Assembly (NCBI GenBank): GCA_964036045.1
Contig: OZ038389.1
Coordinates: 35,606,912 to 35,670,911 of the forward strand
DNA from: Eutreptiella sp. 'Long Island Sound 2002'
Taxonomy: Eukaryota > Euglenozoa > Euglenophyceae > Eutreptiales > Eutreptiaceae
Length of the DNA: 64,000 nucleotides
Direction: 5' to 3'
Of this stretch, positions 9,463-21,372 are shown piece after piece; positions within the stretch are counted from its first letter, which is position 1; every line of letters starts with the position of its first letter. The notes under the pieces are model-generated. The model had not been told where the DNA came from, searched no databases, and worked only from the letters and a program-made list of their open reading frames with translations. Made by a program: the position numbers and the translations under genes.

Positions 9463-12400
9463 CTATAGCTTCAACTGTTTTTTGGTGGAACCCGGATCCT
9501 GCCGCTCCCCGAATGCAGAAGGCACTTGCTCAGGCGACAGGTTCAGTGGCTGCCGAGCAATCTGTAACAGCTTCCGCACAGATGTCCCCCCCCGCGGAGA
9601 TCCGACGACACGAACCTTATGGGGGGGGCTGGTCATTTCGGACACAGCTACAAGGCGGCAAAGGAGCGGCTCCAGGTATCGTACAAACATGATGGCCCAC
9701 ACTGTTGTTTTGTACCGTTCGTGGTTGCATTTCTTCCGCTGGTTGTACAGCCATGCCCGTGCCTCCACGACCTCAGTGGCTGTATCAGGGTCTGACTGGC
9801 TGGTACGAGGGTCCTTCGGCCACATCACAAGGCGGTCTTGGATGCAGCCCGCCTCCACCACCCCTCTTGTGGTGCAGATGTAGTTCAAAATGACACCCAC
9901 ATGTGTTCTGAGTGCTTTGCAATGGGTATCCGCCTGGCCGGAATCATGAAATTGAGGCGAAACCAGTTTGACAAACTGCTCCCAGCGGGCTTCATCCCTC
10001 CACCACTCCTGCAATTCTCTGATTGCCAGGGAGTTCAGATCGGATCCAATAGTGTGCGCCAGCTGGTGAGGGCGCCCAAAGTCAGCAGCACAATATGCAA
10101 GGCGGTATGCATATTGCAGGGCGTCGAAGACGCTTGCTGTGGGGTGGATGAAAGACTGCTCTGCCGCAACAATGGCTGAGTCTGACATGGGACTGCATAA
10201 GACAAAATATGTGTATTGCGCTTGCGTTGGCACCAGTCCCTTGCCTGTGCGGGGCTCTTTGTACCGAGAATATGGCCCGTCGGGAACACAACGCGGGGGC
10301 CTCAGGTACAAGCCACTGGCAGTCGAGGACATGAGCTGGACACGCTCTTGCGCACGGGCACAGGCAGTGGGATCAGTGGCGTGCACAAGCTGATCTGCTG
10401 GGGCAAACACCACCCATGAACGCACTCCGATAGGGCTCAAATCCTGCTGGCAGGTTTCTGTGGTTGCGGAGCACAGACACTACCCCAGCTACCTCTGTTA
10501 GCAAACGGCCCAATCCTTGAACAGGCGAAAAGATCGAATCCACGTAGATTGACCTCGCGAAGAAATACTGCGGGTGCCCAACTTGGGCAAGGACCAGCCC
10601 CAGGATGATGTTGTCTTCCGCATCAACACACAGGATGGCATGGGATTGCCCTTGGGGATTGGTCGCGTACCCTGCACCAGGGACAAAGACCGCCACAGCC
10701 CGCAGTACGTTCCTCAGCACCACGCGGCGGGATGCATCATCAGCAGGCACCCAATAGAACTGGACAGCCCGCTCCATTGCCTGCCCCTGTGTGCGAACGG
10801 GGACTGTCAACTCAGCAAGGAGATGACCCTTGGGCGGAGCCCAATACATACAGTGTTGAGGCTGGTCCTGGTCATCAGGACCCAGGTTCGGCACCACATC
10901 AAGGCAAGAAGGGCAGAAGTGAAAGCCCTCTTCACGCGTCAAGATGGGATGGCGGCGGTGACTGCGGACAGCACGAAGTTGTCGACGCCAATCATCATCC
11001 ACATCCTGCGATCGCAGGACAAAGTTGCCAAACCCAAAGCTGAAGGGCTCACTACCGCCCGAAGGTGCTGGCCCAGGGTTCTGCTCAACATCCCCACAGT
11101 CTGCCGGGTTCGGCACCCAGGAAGCATGGCAGAACTTTGGGAGCACGCTGGACAGCTGGGGGTATAGCCAATGAAGCTTACTCACTCCGCTGGCCGATGC
11201 TGCACTGGGGCTGCATGAATGGATCTGTGACAACACTCCGCCTGCAAACGCCCAGCCCTCAGCAATCTCCTTGGGCCCACCAATGCCGTTGGCAGCGTCC
11301 GCCTTGTACGCATACCGCAGCATGCCCTGCATCACCGGCACGGCCCTCTGCTGGACAATGCCCATCACAGTGGTCCAGGCCTCATCGCTCAGCCCAGAAC
11401 TCAGCTGCCCTCGCAACACCTCGAAGTGCTGCCTCAGTATTTGGTTCGCAGTCGCTTCTTCGCTGATACCATCTGCACCACTGCACGTCCGGAAGTTCTG
11501 ACACCGCTTTTCGGCCGACGAGGAGGGCTGCACACCGGATCCACTGCCATCGCTGCCCTCCAGGGATCCCACATAGAACGCCGATGCCTCATCCAAGGCA
11601 TCGACCCCCATGTCGTTGTTGGCGAGCCTTTCGGTCCTGCAGTCAGCGATGGCATCCTTCAGCTCCAGCACCACATACATCCAGCTGCTCCCATACACAG
11701 ACCCCTTGTTGGCACTCCCCTCCTGCATCACGTCAGGCTTGCCAACAAACGGCCCCGTCCCCAGCAGTGCTGCACGGACAAAATCATCTGCATACGTGAC
11801 GGAGTCGTAGTAGCGCACAAATGGTTGATACAACGGTGCCGCGGCCTTGATTGCACGGGTTGCGGTCGAGAACCCCTGCAACGTGCGCAGTCCAGTGCTC
11901 TTGCGCGAGTGCTGGCCCCTCTCGTACAGGGCCAGTGCCTTCCCCCATTTAAGAGCTTTCAATACCCTCGCAAACCCCTGCTGGTCCAGGTCGATCCGTG
12001 CATGCTGCACCACATCTGACGTCAGCAAGAAGGACGCCACCGTGTACCCACAGGGGGCCATTCCTCCGTAGTATTCCCCATTTTCCCGCAGCATTCCTCC
12101 AACATCTGCGCAGCTAATCCCCATGCATCCATACACCGACTCCACAGCCTGTTTCACAGCACGGTACCCGACGGCAACGGGGGTTGCCACACTGATGTCC
12201 ATGTTCCGCCGCACCAATGCTGCCGCATTGGCATCACAGCCATGGATCGGAGGCAACACTCCGCGTGCAAACGCCCAGCCCTCAGCAATCTCCTTGGGAA
12301 CGCTGATTCCATGAACAGGGTCCGCTTTGTACGCATACCGCAGCATGCCCTGCATCATCGGCACAGCCATTGTCTGGCTGATCTGCGTATACACGGAGGC

Positions 12401-14152
12401 TGCCTCGTCACAACGGCCTGCTGCCAACAACCCCTGGCCCTCCTGGAACAGCTGTAGGAGCTGCCGGTTCATCTGCGATGTGTCAGACACTCCACTGGCT
12501 CCCGTGCAGGTCCCGAAGTCCACACACCGCTTCTCCACCAACGCAAACGGCTGTACTCCTGCCCTGCATCCTGCAACGCCCTCCAGTGATCCGGCGTACA
12601 ACACCCACGCCTCGTCCCTCGCATGCACCCCACAGTCGTTGGCCTGCAGACCGCCTGCCCGCCAGTCGTCCAGCGCGTCTTCCATCTCCAGAATCACGTA
12701 CATCCACGTGTTGCCGTACTGCGATCCCTTGCTCGCACACTCCGCACGCATCACGTCGGCTGCCTGGGCAACCTCCACGCTCCCACCGAGGGCCCCCCGC
12801 ACAAACTCATCAGCGTACGTTGCGGACTTGCAGTGGCTCACAAACTGTTGATACAGCAGCGCATCCGCCTTGCCAGCGCTGATCCATGTGGAGCACACTG
12901 CAAGCGTCCGCAGGCCCTGGCTGTTCTGAGAATGAGCCCCAAGTCTGCAGATGTCCAAAGCCTGGCTCCACTGCGGCGGGGACGCATCCACAAACTTCTC
13001 CACCGCGCCCTGATCAAGGTGGATATGAGCCTGTTCCGTGACGTTCATTGCAGCTGTGTGACCTACCAGTGGACCGTGGCAGGGCTCCATGCATGGATAG
13101 TACGCATTCACATGATGCTCATCCAGAAGGCCCCCCACAGCCACACAGCTGATCCCCTGGTATCCGTAAACCGACTCCGCGGCCCGTTCCACAGCCCAGT
13201 ATCTGTCCGCAACCGCAACTGCTGCACTCATGTCCGTGTGCCGCCGCACCAATGCTGCTGCACTGGGGCTGCATGAATGGATCTGTGGCAACACTCCGCC
13301 TGCAAACGCCCAGCCCTCAGCAATCTCCTTGGGCCCACCAATGCCGTTGGCAGCGTCCGCCTTGTACGCATACCGCAGCATGCCCTGCATCATCGGCAAG
13401 GCCCTCTGCTGGACAATGCCCATCACAGTGGTCCAGGCCTCATCGCTCAGCCCAGAACTCAGCTGCCCTCGCAACACCTCGAAGTGCTGCCTCAGTATTT
13501 GGTTCGCAGTCGCTTCTTCGCTGATACCATCTGCACCACTGCACGTCCGGAAGTTCTGACACCGCTTTTCGGCCGACGAGGAGGGCTGCACACCGGATCC
13601 ACTGCCATCGCTGCCCTCCAGGGATCCCACATAGAACGCCGATGCCTCATCCAAGGCATCGACCCCCATGTCGTTGTTGGCGAGCCTTTCGGTCCTGCAG
13701 TCAGCGATGGCATCCTTCAGCTCCAGCACCACATACATCCAGCTGCTCCCATACACAGACCCCTTGTTGGCACTCCCCTCCTGCATCACGTCAGGCTTGC
13801 CAACAAACGGCCCCGTCCCCAGCAGTGCTGCACGGACAAAATCATCTGCATACGTGACGGAGTCGTAGTAGCGCACAAATGGTTGATACAACGGTGCCGC
13901 GGCCTTGATTGCACGGGTTGCGGTCGAGAACCCCTGCAACGTGCGCAGTCCAGTGCTCTTGCGCGAGTGCTGGCCCCTCTCGTACAGGGCCAGTGCCTTC
14001 CCCCATTTAAGAGCTTTCAATACCCTCGCAAACCCCTGCTGGTCCAGGTCGATCCGTGCATGCTGCACCACATCTGACGTCAGCAAGAAGGACGCCACCG
14101 TGTACCCACAGGGGGCCATTCCTCCGTAGTATTCCCCATTTTCCCGCAGCAT
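9463..14152 (-). pseudogene. FEA-like repeats / 2A / unknown-protein fusion, copy 1, frameshifted by deletion
   Basis: Same gene as in copy 2. The upstream part (14152-10407) holds three FEA-like repeats, the 2A site and the start of the downstream protein. It then loses 1479 bp relative to copy 2, replaced by a single A at 10406. This is out of frame (net 1478 bp), so the first frame ends 'MGGVCPSRSACARH' at 10373. The rest (10440-9463) is open in another frame but separated. Repeat 1 and repeat 3 are nearly identical; repeat 2 is diverged. The apparent start (MLRENGEYYGG) is inside a repeat and only marks where the microsatellite cuts the gene. Peptides upstream of the 2A site could still be made if a promoter exists; the downstream protein cannot be complete. 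Confidence 0.75.
11069..11101 (-). other. 2A-type ribosome-skipping peptide, copy 1
   Basis: Encodes DCGDVEQNPGP in frame with the FEA-like repeats upstream. It matches the 2A consensus D-(V/I)-E-x-N-P-G-P exactly. It is identical to the copy 2 site. Here the downstream protein is cut short by the deletion. Confidence 0.8.
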
Positions 14153-14415
14153 TCACGCACGCACACCCGCACCCATCCACCCACCCACTCATGCACCCAT
14201 GCACCCATGCACGCACCCACCCACACACGCACTCATGTATCCACACACACACGCACCCACTCACCCACTCACTCACTCACTCACTCACTCTCACTCACTC
14301 ACTCACTCACGCACCCACTCACTCTCTCAATCACTCACTCACTCACACACAGTCTCTCTCACTTACTCACTGCCTCGCTCCCTCCCTCCCTCCCTTCCTC
14401 CCTCCCTCCCTCCCA
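14153..14415 (+). repeat. CACT/CACA and CCCT microsatellite, unit 1
   Basis: Starts with CACGCACGCACACC-type runs, continues as (CACT)n with variants, then (CCCT)n up to about 14414. It abuts the truncated 5' end of the FEA-like gene and separates it from unique sequence at CATTTGCAAGAACAGAGG. The unit 2 counterpart (27628-27925) joins the gene at a different point, so the array is a deletion or expansion junction. Confidence 0.9.
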
Positions 14416-15904
14416 TTTGCAAGAACAGAGGCCGGAGCTACAGGAGCTCCACCGCCGCCTGCAACCGCTCGAGGCACGTGTAGACGCGCCCTCGAATCCT
14501 GCTGACCCCTTTGGGAATAGCACAGCAAAATTGCCTTGGCTTCGTGGCGCTATCCCCTTTGATCATGTCTGCAGTGATTTCAAAATCCAGGAGAGGTTTC
14601 GACTTACTTGAACTGGACCTCCACCACCCATAACAAATATCAAAACCCAAGTACTCCAAATTTTCCACACAACACCGCAGTTGCCCGACCACATTCTTGA
14701 ATTGTGCTTTTTACACACCACTAAGAGCTCTTGGATGAACAACAGTGAGCAGCTTGCGTGTTTGTCGGCGGTAAAATGTGATGAATGTGCACCTCTACGA
14801 CAGCACCTTAGAAAACGGACTCTTTCACCAAATGTCTCTCACACACTCGGCATGGAGTTCTACACATCATCTCTTGGACTAAGGCATAGGAAATCCAAGC
14901 ATTGCCACCTGCCCATGGAAATGTGCTTTGCGGTATTGCAAAAGCTGGCATCTTGTTGCCCTTTTTGGTCAGGTCTACATACCGGAAGCCGGACCTTTTG
15001 TTTATCTTGGATTCCAAGACAACATTCTTCAGTGGGATTTCCAAGGAGGAGTCCTTGCACTGCACACTACTTTTTTCCCTATATAATCGTGGAGGACATA
15101 TCACTTCATAGGTTGGGCAAGGAGGCGCACTCATTTATCAACAACAAATGACAAACTGTAACACAATCACAGACCAATGCAATCATCATACGGGCTGTAA
15201 TCCTGAATAAGACCATGTAGTAGACAGCCCAAACACACACACACACAGGTAATATTTCATTCAGACCCAACTTCAGTTCTTAGCAAACGTCATTTCGGAC
15301 CATTCACTATTCATGACAATGCACACAGAGCACAACTCAATGCATTTCCACAATTACCAACTCAAGCATAGCCCTGAAAATGAATGGACCGTCCTCTGCC
15401 ATGCTAGCAACACTCGCGAGGCATCATACGCGCACATAGAATACAGCAATCACCATGGGAAACGCAGAAGTGAAGAACAAGGTTTCTACACCACTGTAGA
15501 TACGAGAGTTGAAGCGGTCATTAGCCACCATGAAAATCGCAAAAGTGCTTGGAAACTCTCCAGAGGGACTGGGTGGATCCGCGGGATTCAAAGCAAAAGG
15601 CACCAAAACAACGCATGTCCGGTAGTGCACTAAGACCTAAACCAAAAGAATGTACTCAAAATTCCGTTCTCGACATTCGGTGACACCACACCACACATCC
15701 GGGCACACTTGTGGCAAGCTACAAAACTGTCCGACCCAACATATGCCTTAGGCCATGTCATATGGGCCACCAACTAACAGGCCTTCAAAACCGCCAACAG
15801 TCCTACCCATTGCAATCTCTGAATCCAAGCAGGACACTTCCATCGACACATACCCCGCACCGACATAGAAACACCAGTAGAAAATCTCTTGTTACGTCTT
15901 CCGG
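14416..15904. other. Unit 1 right-hand non-coding region
   Basis: About 1.5 kb, identical bar a few bases to 27924-29412. Contains the 185-bp repeat at 14895-15079 and a short (CA)n near 15234-15246. No recognisable gene on either strand; short open frames lack any motif. Confidence 0.5.
14895..15079. repeat. 185-bp direct repeat, right member, unit 1
   Basis: Partner of 5369-5553 (about 89% identity, same orientation, 9.5 kb apart). Sequence beyond both edges is unrelated, so the boundaries are sharp: CCAAGC on the left and TTCCC on the right. Confidence 0.7.
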
Positions 15905-15969
15905 GGGGCCCAATAACAGAAAACGAAATACTTCTCCGATTCCGATCCTCACGGCCCTGCAGATCAACG

Positions 15970-16232
15970 GGAACTCCCTCGGCCTCCGGGGCCCTTTTGG
16001 ACGGCCTCCGGGGCCCTTTTGGACGGCCTCCGGGGCCATTGTGGACGGCCTCCGGGGCCCTATTGGACGGCCTCCGGGGCCCTATTGGACGGCCTCCGGG
16101 GCCCTTTTGGACGGCCTCCGGGGCCCTTTTGGACGGCCTCCGGGGCCCTTTTGGACGGCCTCCGGGGCCCTTTTGGATGGCCTCCGGCTTTTGGACGGCC
16201 TCCGGGGCCCTTTTGGACGGCCTCCGGGACAG
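15970..16232 (+). repeat. 22-bp minisatellite between the two units
   Basis: About 11 copies of a 22-bp unit read as GGCCTCCGGGGCCCTTTTGG plus AC. One copy is shortened near 16180-16190. Because 22 is not a multiple of three and the unit has no stops, all frames stay open and give collagen-like peptides; this is a by-product, not a gene. It follows the end of unit 1 after about 65 bp and precedes the start of unit 2 by about 40 bp. Confidence 0.93.
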
Positions 16233-16272
16233 ACGCCTCCAGGATCTTGTGCATTTGTGCACTGCGCGAGAA

Positions 16273-16594
16273 ATGGAGCCTCTTGTGTTGGGTGCTGCAA
16301 AGGTGCTCACCGCAGTGTGGCCATTAGAGCGGCAAATGGATTGTCGTCTTGTGGGAATCTGTCCATTTGCATTTTGTTGCAATTGGTGCACTCTGCCCTA
16401 GACACCGGTTTGAAGACGTGGGTTTTATTGAGGATGCGCAAAAAGCCATCAAGTCAATATTTGTGGAGCAGGCGATGCATCATCCTTTCCATTGCCCCAT
16501 CCTTTGGAACCTTTTGCATGTGCCATGGCTCCATTGTTGTGCCCATGCTCGGAGTACCCAAAAAACATCCATCGGGGCAACGCAGTGGTGGTGA
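16273..16594 (+). other. Possible coding relic at the left end of unit 2
   Basis: Two adjacent frames read MEPLVLGAAKVLTAVWPLER (from 16273) and then HRFEDVGFIEDAQKAIKSIF followed by VEQAMHHPFHCPILWNLLHV. Copy 1 (4040-4355) has the same, except for a 6-bp indel that keeps the frame (IEDAQKAIKS versus IEPKAIKS). An indel that preserves the frame hints at past coding constraint, but a TAG lies between the two segments and no family is recognised. Confidence 0.2.
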
Positions 16595-17060
16595 AACCAT
16601 TTCAGACCCTTGTAGACCCACACAAAAAACCGTAGCCCGTGACAAATTCCATTGCCTTCAACAAGGCACCTCAAACAGAGAAGAAAATGGAATTTCGAAA
16701 ATTTTCATGTACCACTAAACAGCGTGGAACAAATCAGCAATTTTGGAGCTTTGGGGGGCCCTTGGCCCGGGCTAAATGGGCCTAGCGGACCTGGGTCTGG
16801 ATCAACACACAGCGGCCACAATACGCAAAGAAGTTTTGACCCCTCACCACACACCCCTCACCCCCGCTCCAGGACGGTTTTTAATTAAAAAAAAAAGGCT
16901 GGAGTGTCCGGTTGTCAGCCAAGCAGCGGTCGGAGGGTAACCGATGGCGGTTGGAGGGTACCCAGGTACGGGGGGTAGGGCGGTCAAAATCGAAAAATTC
17001 ATTGGGGATCATTTTCTGTCCCAAGGTGATGATTTTACAAGGGGTTGGACATCAGATACC

Positions 17061-17157
17061 ATACCTTGGGGTATGCTACGCAAATGACCCAAAAAAATGG
17101 GGGGGGTATATGGCACTTGCGCCTGCTCTTGATATAACAACCTCTCTTCGAGGTGAT
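17061..17157. repeat. Dispersed ~97-bp repeat (copy in unit 2)
   Basis: Unit 2 counterpart of 4823-4919, identical in sequence. A diverged third copy lies at 53691-53785. Confidence 0.6.
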
Positions 17158-17606
17158 TTCTGCAGACCCTTGCTCGCCATTGTTGTCCCTTGCAGACACT
17201 CATTCACAATTCATCCCCACTGCTCCACATTGTCAACCCCCCTCACGTTGAAATGGAGGAGTAGGCAATTCACCGCACAGAGCACTAACAACAGAATTCA
17301 TGAACCACCTCTGACTCGTGTCCCAACAGCTTCGCAGTGGCACAACAGGCACTGCCAGCATTCAATTCTACTTGGGACCCAAAGGCAACGGTGGGCAACT
17401 ACAGTTTTGGCAAAAACTCTATTTTTCGTTTGAGTTTCTAACAACCGACCCTGGCACTTGCAAAATTAGAATACCCCGACCGCAATGGCCTGCCCGTCCT
17501 GGTCATACTTCTGGGACTGGCGTTGCCGCTCTCACCATTCCTGACAGGTCACGACACTCCCCACCTCCACACCCATGCAGAGGACTTGGACAGGAGAATT
17601 GAAATT

Positions 17607-17791
17607 CCAAGCATTGCCACCTGCCCATGGAAATATGCCTTGCGGTATTGCAAAAGCTGGCGTCTTGTTGCCCCTTTTGGTCAGGTCTACGTACCGGAAT
17701 CCAGACCTTTTGTTTATCTTGGGTTCCTTGGCAACATTCTTTCCTGTGATTTCCAGGGAGGAGTCCTTGCACTGCACACTACTTTATTCCC
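17607..17791. repeat. 185-bp direct repeat, left member, unit 2
   Basis: Counterpart of 5369-5553; pairs with 28403-28587 in the same unit. Confidence 0.7.
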
Positions 17792-20781
17792 AAAAAAAGC
17801 CCGCAAATTGCCCCCATTCCAAATGCCCACAAAGTAGCCCCTACAGAAGCCTACATTACAATACCGCCTTTCCTTCACCAGCGGTCTGCCGTAAAGCAAG
17901 ACATAGTATGGGTGGACTTGTCAAGGAAGATGAACACAAATCTTTGTTTCCCACCTTTTGGGGCACCGTCCCGAACAAACTGCTTGCCAATCTTTTTTCT
18001 GATTTGTTACGATGTATTGTGCAGACTATCATTTTGTCTTAGAGGAGAGGTAGCAAGTGTACACAAATACAACCACAAGTGGTCCGTCAAGCAGGGATTC
18101 GTTAGCACCATGTCTTCCCCCCCCCCAAAAAAAATCCCTCTTAGTCAGGCAGTGCGCGTAGGGAATCCGTGGCATGTATTGCCACTATTGTTTGCTTACA
18201 AACCCTACCGATTCGGTGCCTCTTGTTTCATGTCACGTCCATCGCAAACATCGAAAACAGCCCAGAAGAAATTAAATGAAAGGTTGCAGCACTCACTCAC
18301 ACCGGAAAGCAACACAGCATCTGTCAAGTGATGGCCACCATGGAGTACTAATGGAGTAGCAATGGCAAGTGCTCTGTTCCATCCCTCAGCCCAACCCTCA
18401 CAGAGACTACTACCGAGACCCCGGGGCCACCACTGAACGGCTAAATCGGCCGGGAATGACCGGGGATGCTGTTGTGGACAGGGAGGGGAGGGCATATAGG
18501 TGCAAACGAATTGAGGCGGTGATACTGCTGCATGCAACGGATGCTTTTGCAGACAAATTTCTGACGCACTTACTGCGGGCGCTGAGTCTGGGCTACTCTA
18601 ATGGCACATGCGTTGGGGGCTTTGGTGGTGGGGCTGAGGTTCGTAGGAGGGGATGAATGACACAGGCAAAAGAAAATCGAGGGGTCACCATGTAGGGACT
18701 GTGAAGGGAGGGCAGCATCGTAATAATTGGCGCTGTGTGCGCGCTGTGCGAAAACGCCCCCTCTTAGTTATAGTTCTGACGGGTTCTACCCACTGCTATG
18801 ATCACTGATTTTCCTGACTGTATTTGCGAATATCTGAGTTTGGGTTGCTTCGGCATGGCAGTACCCACTGCACTACCATGCACCAGAGTATCCTGCAGGC
18901 GGGATGCGGAGCTGCGGGTGCGGGAACAGCAGCTGAGCGGGCACGAGCAGGAGCTGGAGGACCGCTGGCGGCGACTGCGGGACCAGGTCGTGCCCGCCGT
19001 CGTGTAGGCCCCACGTCTGTGCGGGTGCGTTGAGCGCCTGCGTGACGGAGCGCCACGAGGCAGTGCCTCTGCGCATCGTTAACGCTTTCGAGGGTGCAAA
19101 TCACAGCAATGATCGGTGCGGTCACAAATTGAATCAAAGCGTGATGACTCCTGCGTGCTGCGCTCTGTGAAGTCTGCCGAATGCGACACTTCTGTTGTGC
19201 ATTTCGCATTGGTGCACCCTCGGCTGTCTGACTGGTACCCACCCCCTCCCGGTCTCTGGCGTCCACAGGTCAGGGAAGGGGGCCGGGGGAGGGGGGCAGA
19301 CATGACTTCAGTAGCCCGTCCCCAGGGGCCGGAGCCCTGCAGCAAGACACGGTGTGTGCCCACCAGTGTGGGATATTGGAAGGCCTGGGGAGGGAGGCGG
19401 CAGGGGGGGGGGGCTTCGAAAACGGGCCTTTCGGGCGTCTGCAACTCCGGAGGAGTTGAATGGCCATTTCAGGAAGCGTGTACCGCCGATGCAGCACCAA
19501 CGTGTCTTTGTGTTTTGCCGTTCGTGCCTGTGCTTGCTGTGCCCCGTCTCCCCTTCCCTCCCTCCCTCCACCATCGGGCAGGCTGCCCACGCATGCGGGG
19601 CACATGTGCAGTCCACAGTGTGGGATCTGTACACACAACTGCCACACGGCCCCAACTCACAGGCGCAGGCACAGTGAGCTGGGCCGGCGGTCATGTGGCT
19701 GGTGACGGCGCATTGAGAACAATGTCCCACACCAAAACCCCCTCAGGGGCAGCAGCGGGCAGCAACCGGTGTTCTTTGGTGGACTGCAGTGATATTGGCA
19801 CCGCACCTCAGCTCTATGTTGTGCGTGCGCTCACTGCATGTGGCACGCAGAAGGCCCCCTGCCCAAGTCCCTTGCACACATCTTGCCCGGGTCTGCCCCA
19901 ATAGGCCCCCATCCTTTGCCCGGGGCTGCCCGGATGGCCCCCCCTGCTTCGCTGCCCGGATACAAAACTCTGCCTGGACACTGGGGGGAAGCACTTCCAG
20001 TAACAGGGCAGGAAAAATGAATGCCACCCTTTGGTATATGGACGCGCAGTCACCATGACCAGGGTAGCAGGGCGACGCAGGAGCGAAAATGGCCACCAAA
20101 TGACTCCGGACAGAGGGAGACTGCCGTATGCATTGGAAAGAGGTGAATGGCAGTAGGATCACAACTGTGCACGCAGTAGGCACTGTTGTTATTCGCTGTG
20201 TTTTGTGTACATTTGTGTTTTGTATATTGCTGGGTGGCCACCCTTTTGTATCCAGGTATCCGGTGCATATTTTCCCAGCTAAAGGGCATGGACACACGAA
20301 CGCAAAAACAGACACAAACACAGGTTTGCATGTTGTGTAGGGGTTATTTTGAGACAAACGACACAACATATACGTCGAATTGCTGTGCTACCTCATCCAA
20401 GCAAAGCACATAAACAGTGCTTGCTATCGTTGCGCTCTGCTGAAGGCTGTCTCTTGGATTGGGTGCCGTTTCTGCACGTTGCATGCGTAAGAGCAGGTGT
20501 ACATATGCACACATTGATATGCTTCTTTCACGAGGTTGGTGGCAGCAACTGGATGTTCAGATCAACAATATGTTTACTCCTCCCAGTATTGTCTTGCCAC
20601 ACTGGTTTATCATAGAGCTGCCGCCTGACCTGATCCTAAGGGCTGTATCTACGCTTTTCAAGAAAAGAGGCACGTATGTGCAGTGCAGCTAATCGGAAAA
20701 AACTGCAGGATCTCATTCGTGCGAATGCCATACACAACGGCAGGGCTTGTCAGGGGCGGTGGCGGTTGTGTGTGACGTCGC
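17792..20781. other. Unit 2 region without a recognisable gene
   Basis: Duplicate of 5554-8542 with a few substitutions and homopolymer length changes (for example, the G tract near 19400 and the C tract at 18116). The same charged-helix frame is at 18894-19007 (+). No other coding signal seen. Confidence 0.4.
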
Positions 20782-21372
20782 TGCACCAATGCTGCTGCAC
20801 TGGGGCTACATGAATGGATCTGTGGCAACACTCCGCCTGCAAATGCCCAGCCCTCAGCAATCTCCTTGGGCCCGCCGATGCCGTTGGCAGCGTCCGCCTT
20901 GTACGCATACCGCAGCATGCCCTGCATCACCGGCACGGCCCTCTGCTGGACAATGCCCATCACAGTGGTCCAGGCCTCATCGCTCAGCCCAGAACTCAGC
21001 TGCCCTCGCAACACCTCGAAGTGCTGCCTCAGTATTTGGTTCGCAGTCGCTTCTCCGCTGATACCATCTGCACCACTGCACGTCCGGAAGTTCTGACACC
21101 GCTTTTCGGCCGACGAGGAGGGCTGCACACCGGATCCACTGCCATCGCTGCCCTCCAGGGATCCCACATAGAACGCCCACGCCCCATCCAAGGCATCGAC
21201 CCCCATGTCGTTGTTGGCGAGCCTTTCGGTCCTGCAGTCAGCGGTGGCATCCTCCAGCACCGGCACCACGGACATCGAGCTCTTCCCATACACAGACCCC
21301 TTGTTGGCACTCTCCTCCAGCATAACATCAGGCTTGTCAACACGTTGCGCAGTGCTGCACGGACAAAATCCT
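20782..21372 (-). pseudogene. Stray FEA1-like repeat fragment, unit 2
   Basis: Counterpart of 8543-9133, with a few changes (I to T in LEDATADCRT and E to G in DGISGEATAN). It carries the variant run CTCTCCTCCAGCATAACATC at 21311-21330, which also appears inside the gene copy at 27485-27504. That makes it the likely donor of a short conversion tract there. Confidence 0.66.

Larger units (their letters stand above)
4040..15904 (+). repeat. Tandem unit, copy 1 (about 11.9 kb)
   Basis: Matches 16273-29412 almost base for base over its length. The coordinate offset moves from 12233 to 12239 (small indels), drops to 12234 near 9385, jumps to 13712 near 10406 (a 1479-bp deletion in copy 1), then becomes 13508 after the microsatellite. 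The left boundary is at ATGGAGCC (4040) and the right boundary at TCTTCCGG (15904). Beyond these points the two copies have unrelated flanks. On the + strand the order is: non-coding region, stray FEA-like repeat, unknown ORF, 2A site, FEA-like repeats, microsatellite, non-coding region. Confidence 0.93.

Noticed and set aside
14153-14415. His/Ser/Thr-rich proteins over the CACT microsatellite
   Set aside because: Translations of a simple repeat in every frame; no evidence of a gene.
5369-15079. The 185-bp direct repeats as LTRs of an LTR retrotransposon
   Set aside because: No primer-binding site, polypurine tract, protease, RT or integrase lies between them; divergence is about 11% while unit copies are nearly identical.
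15711-16718. Collagen-like frames over the 22-bp minisatellite, on both strands
   Set aside because: All frames of the repeat are open by composition; no protein logic beyond the array.
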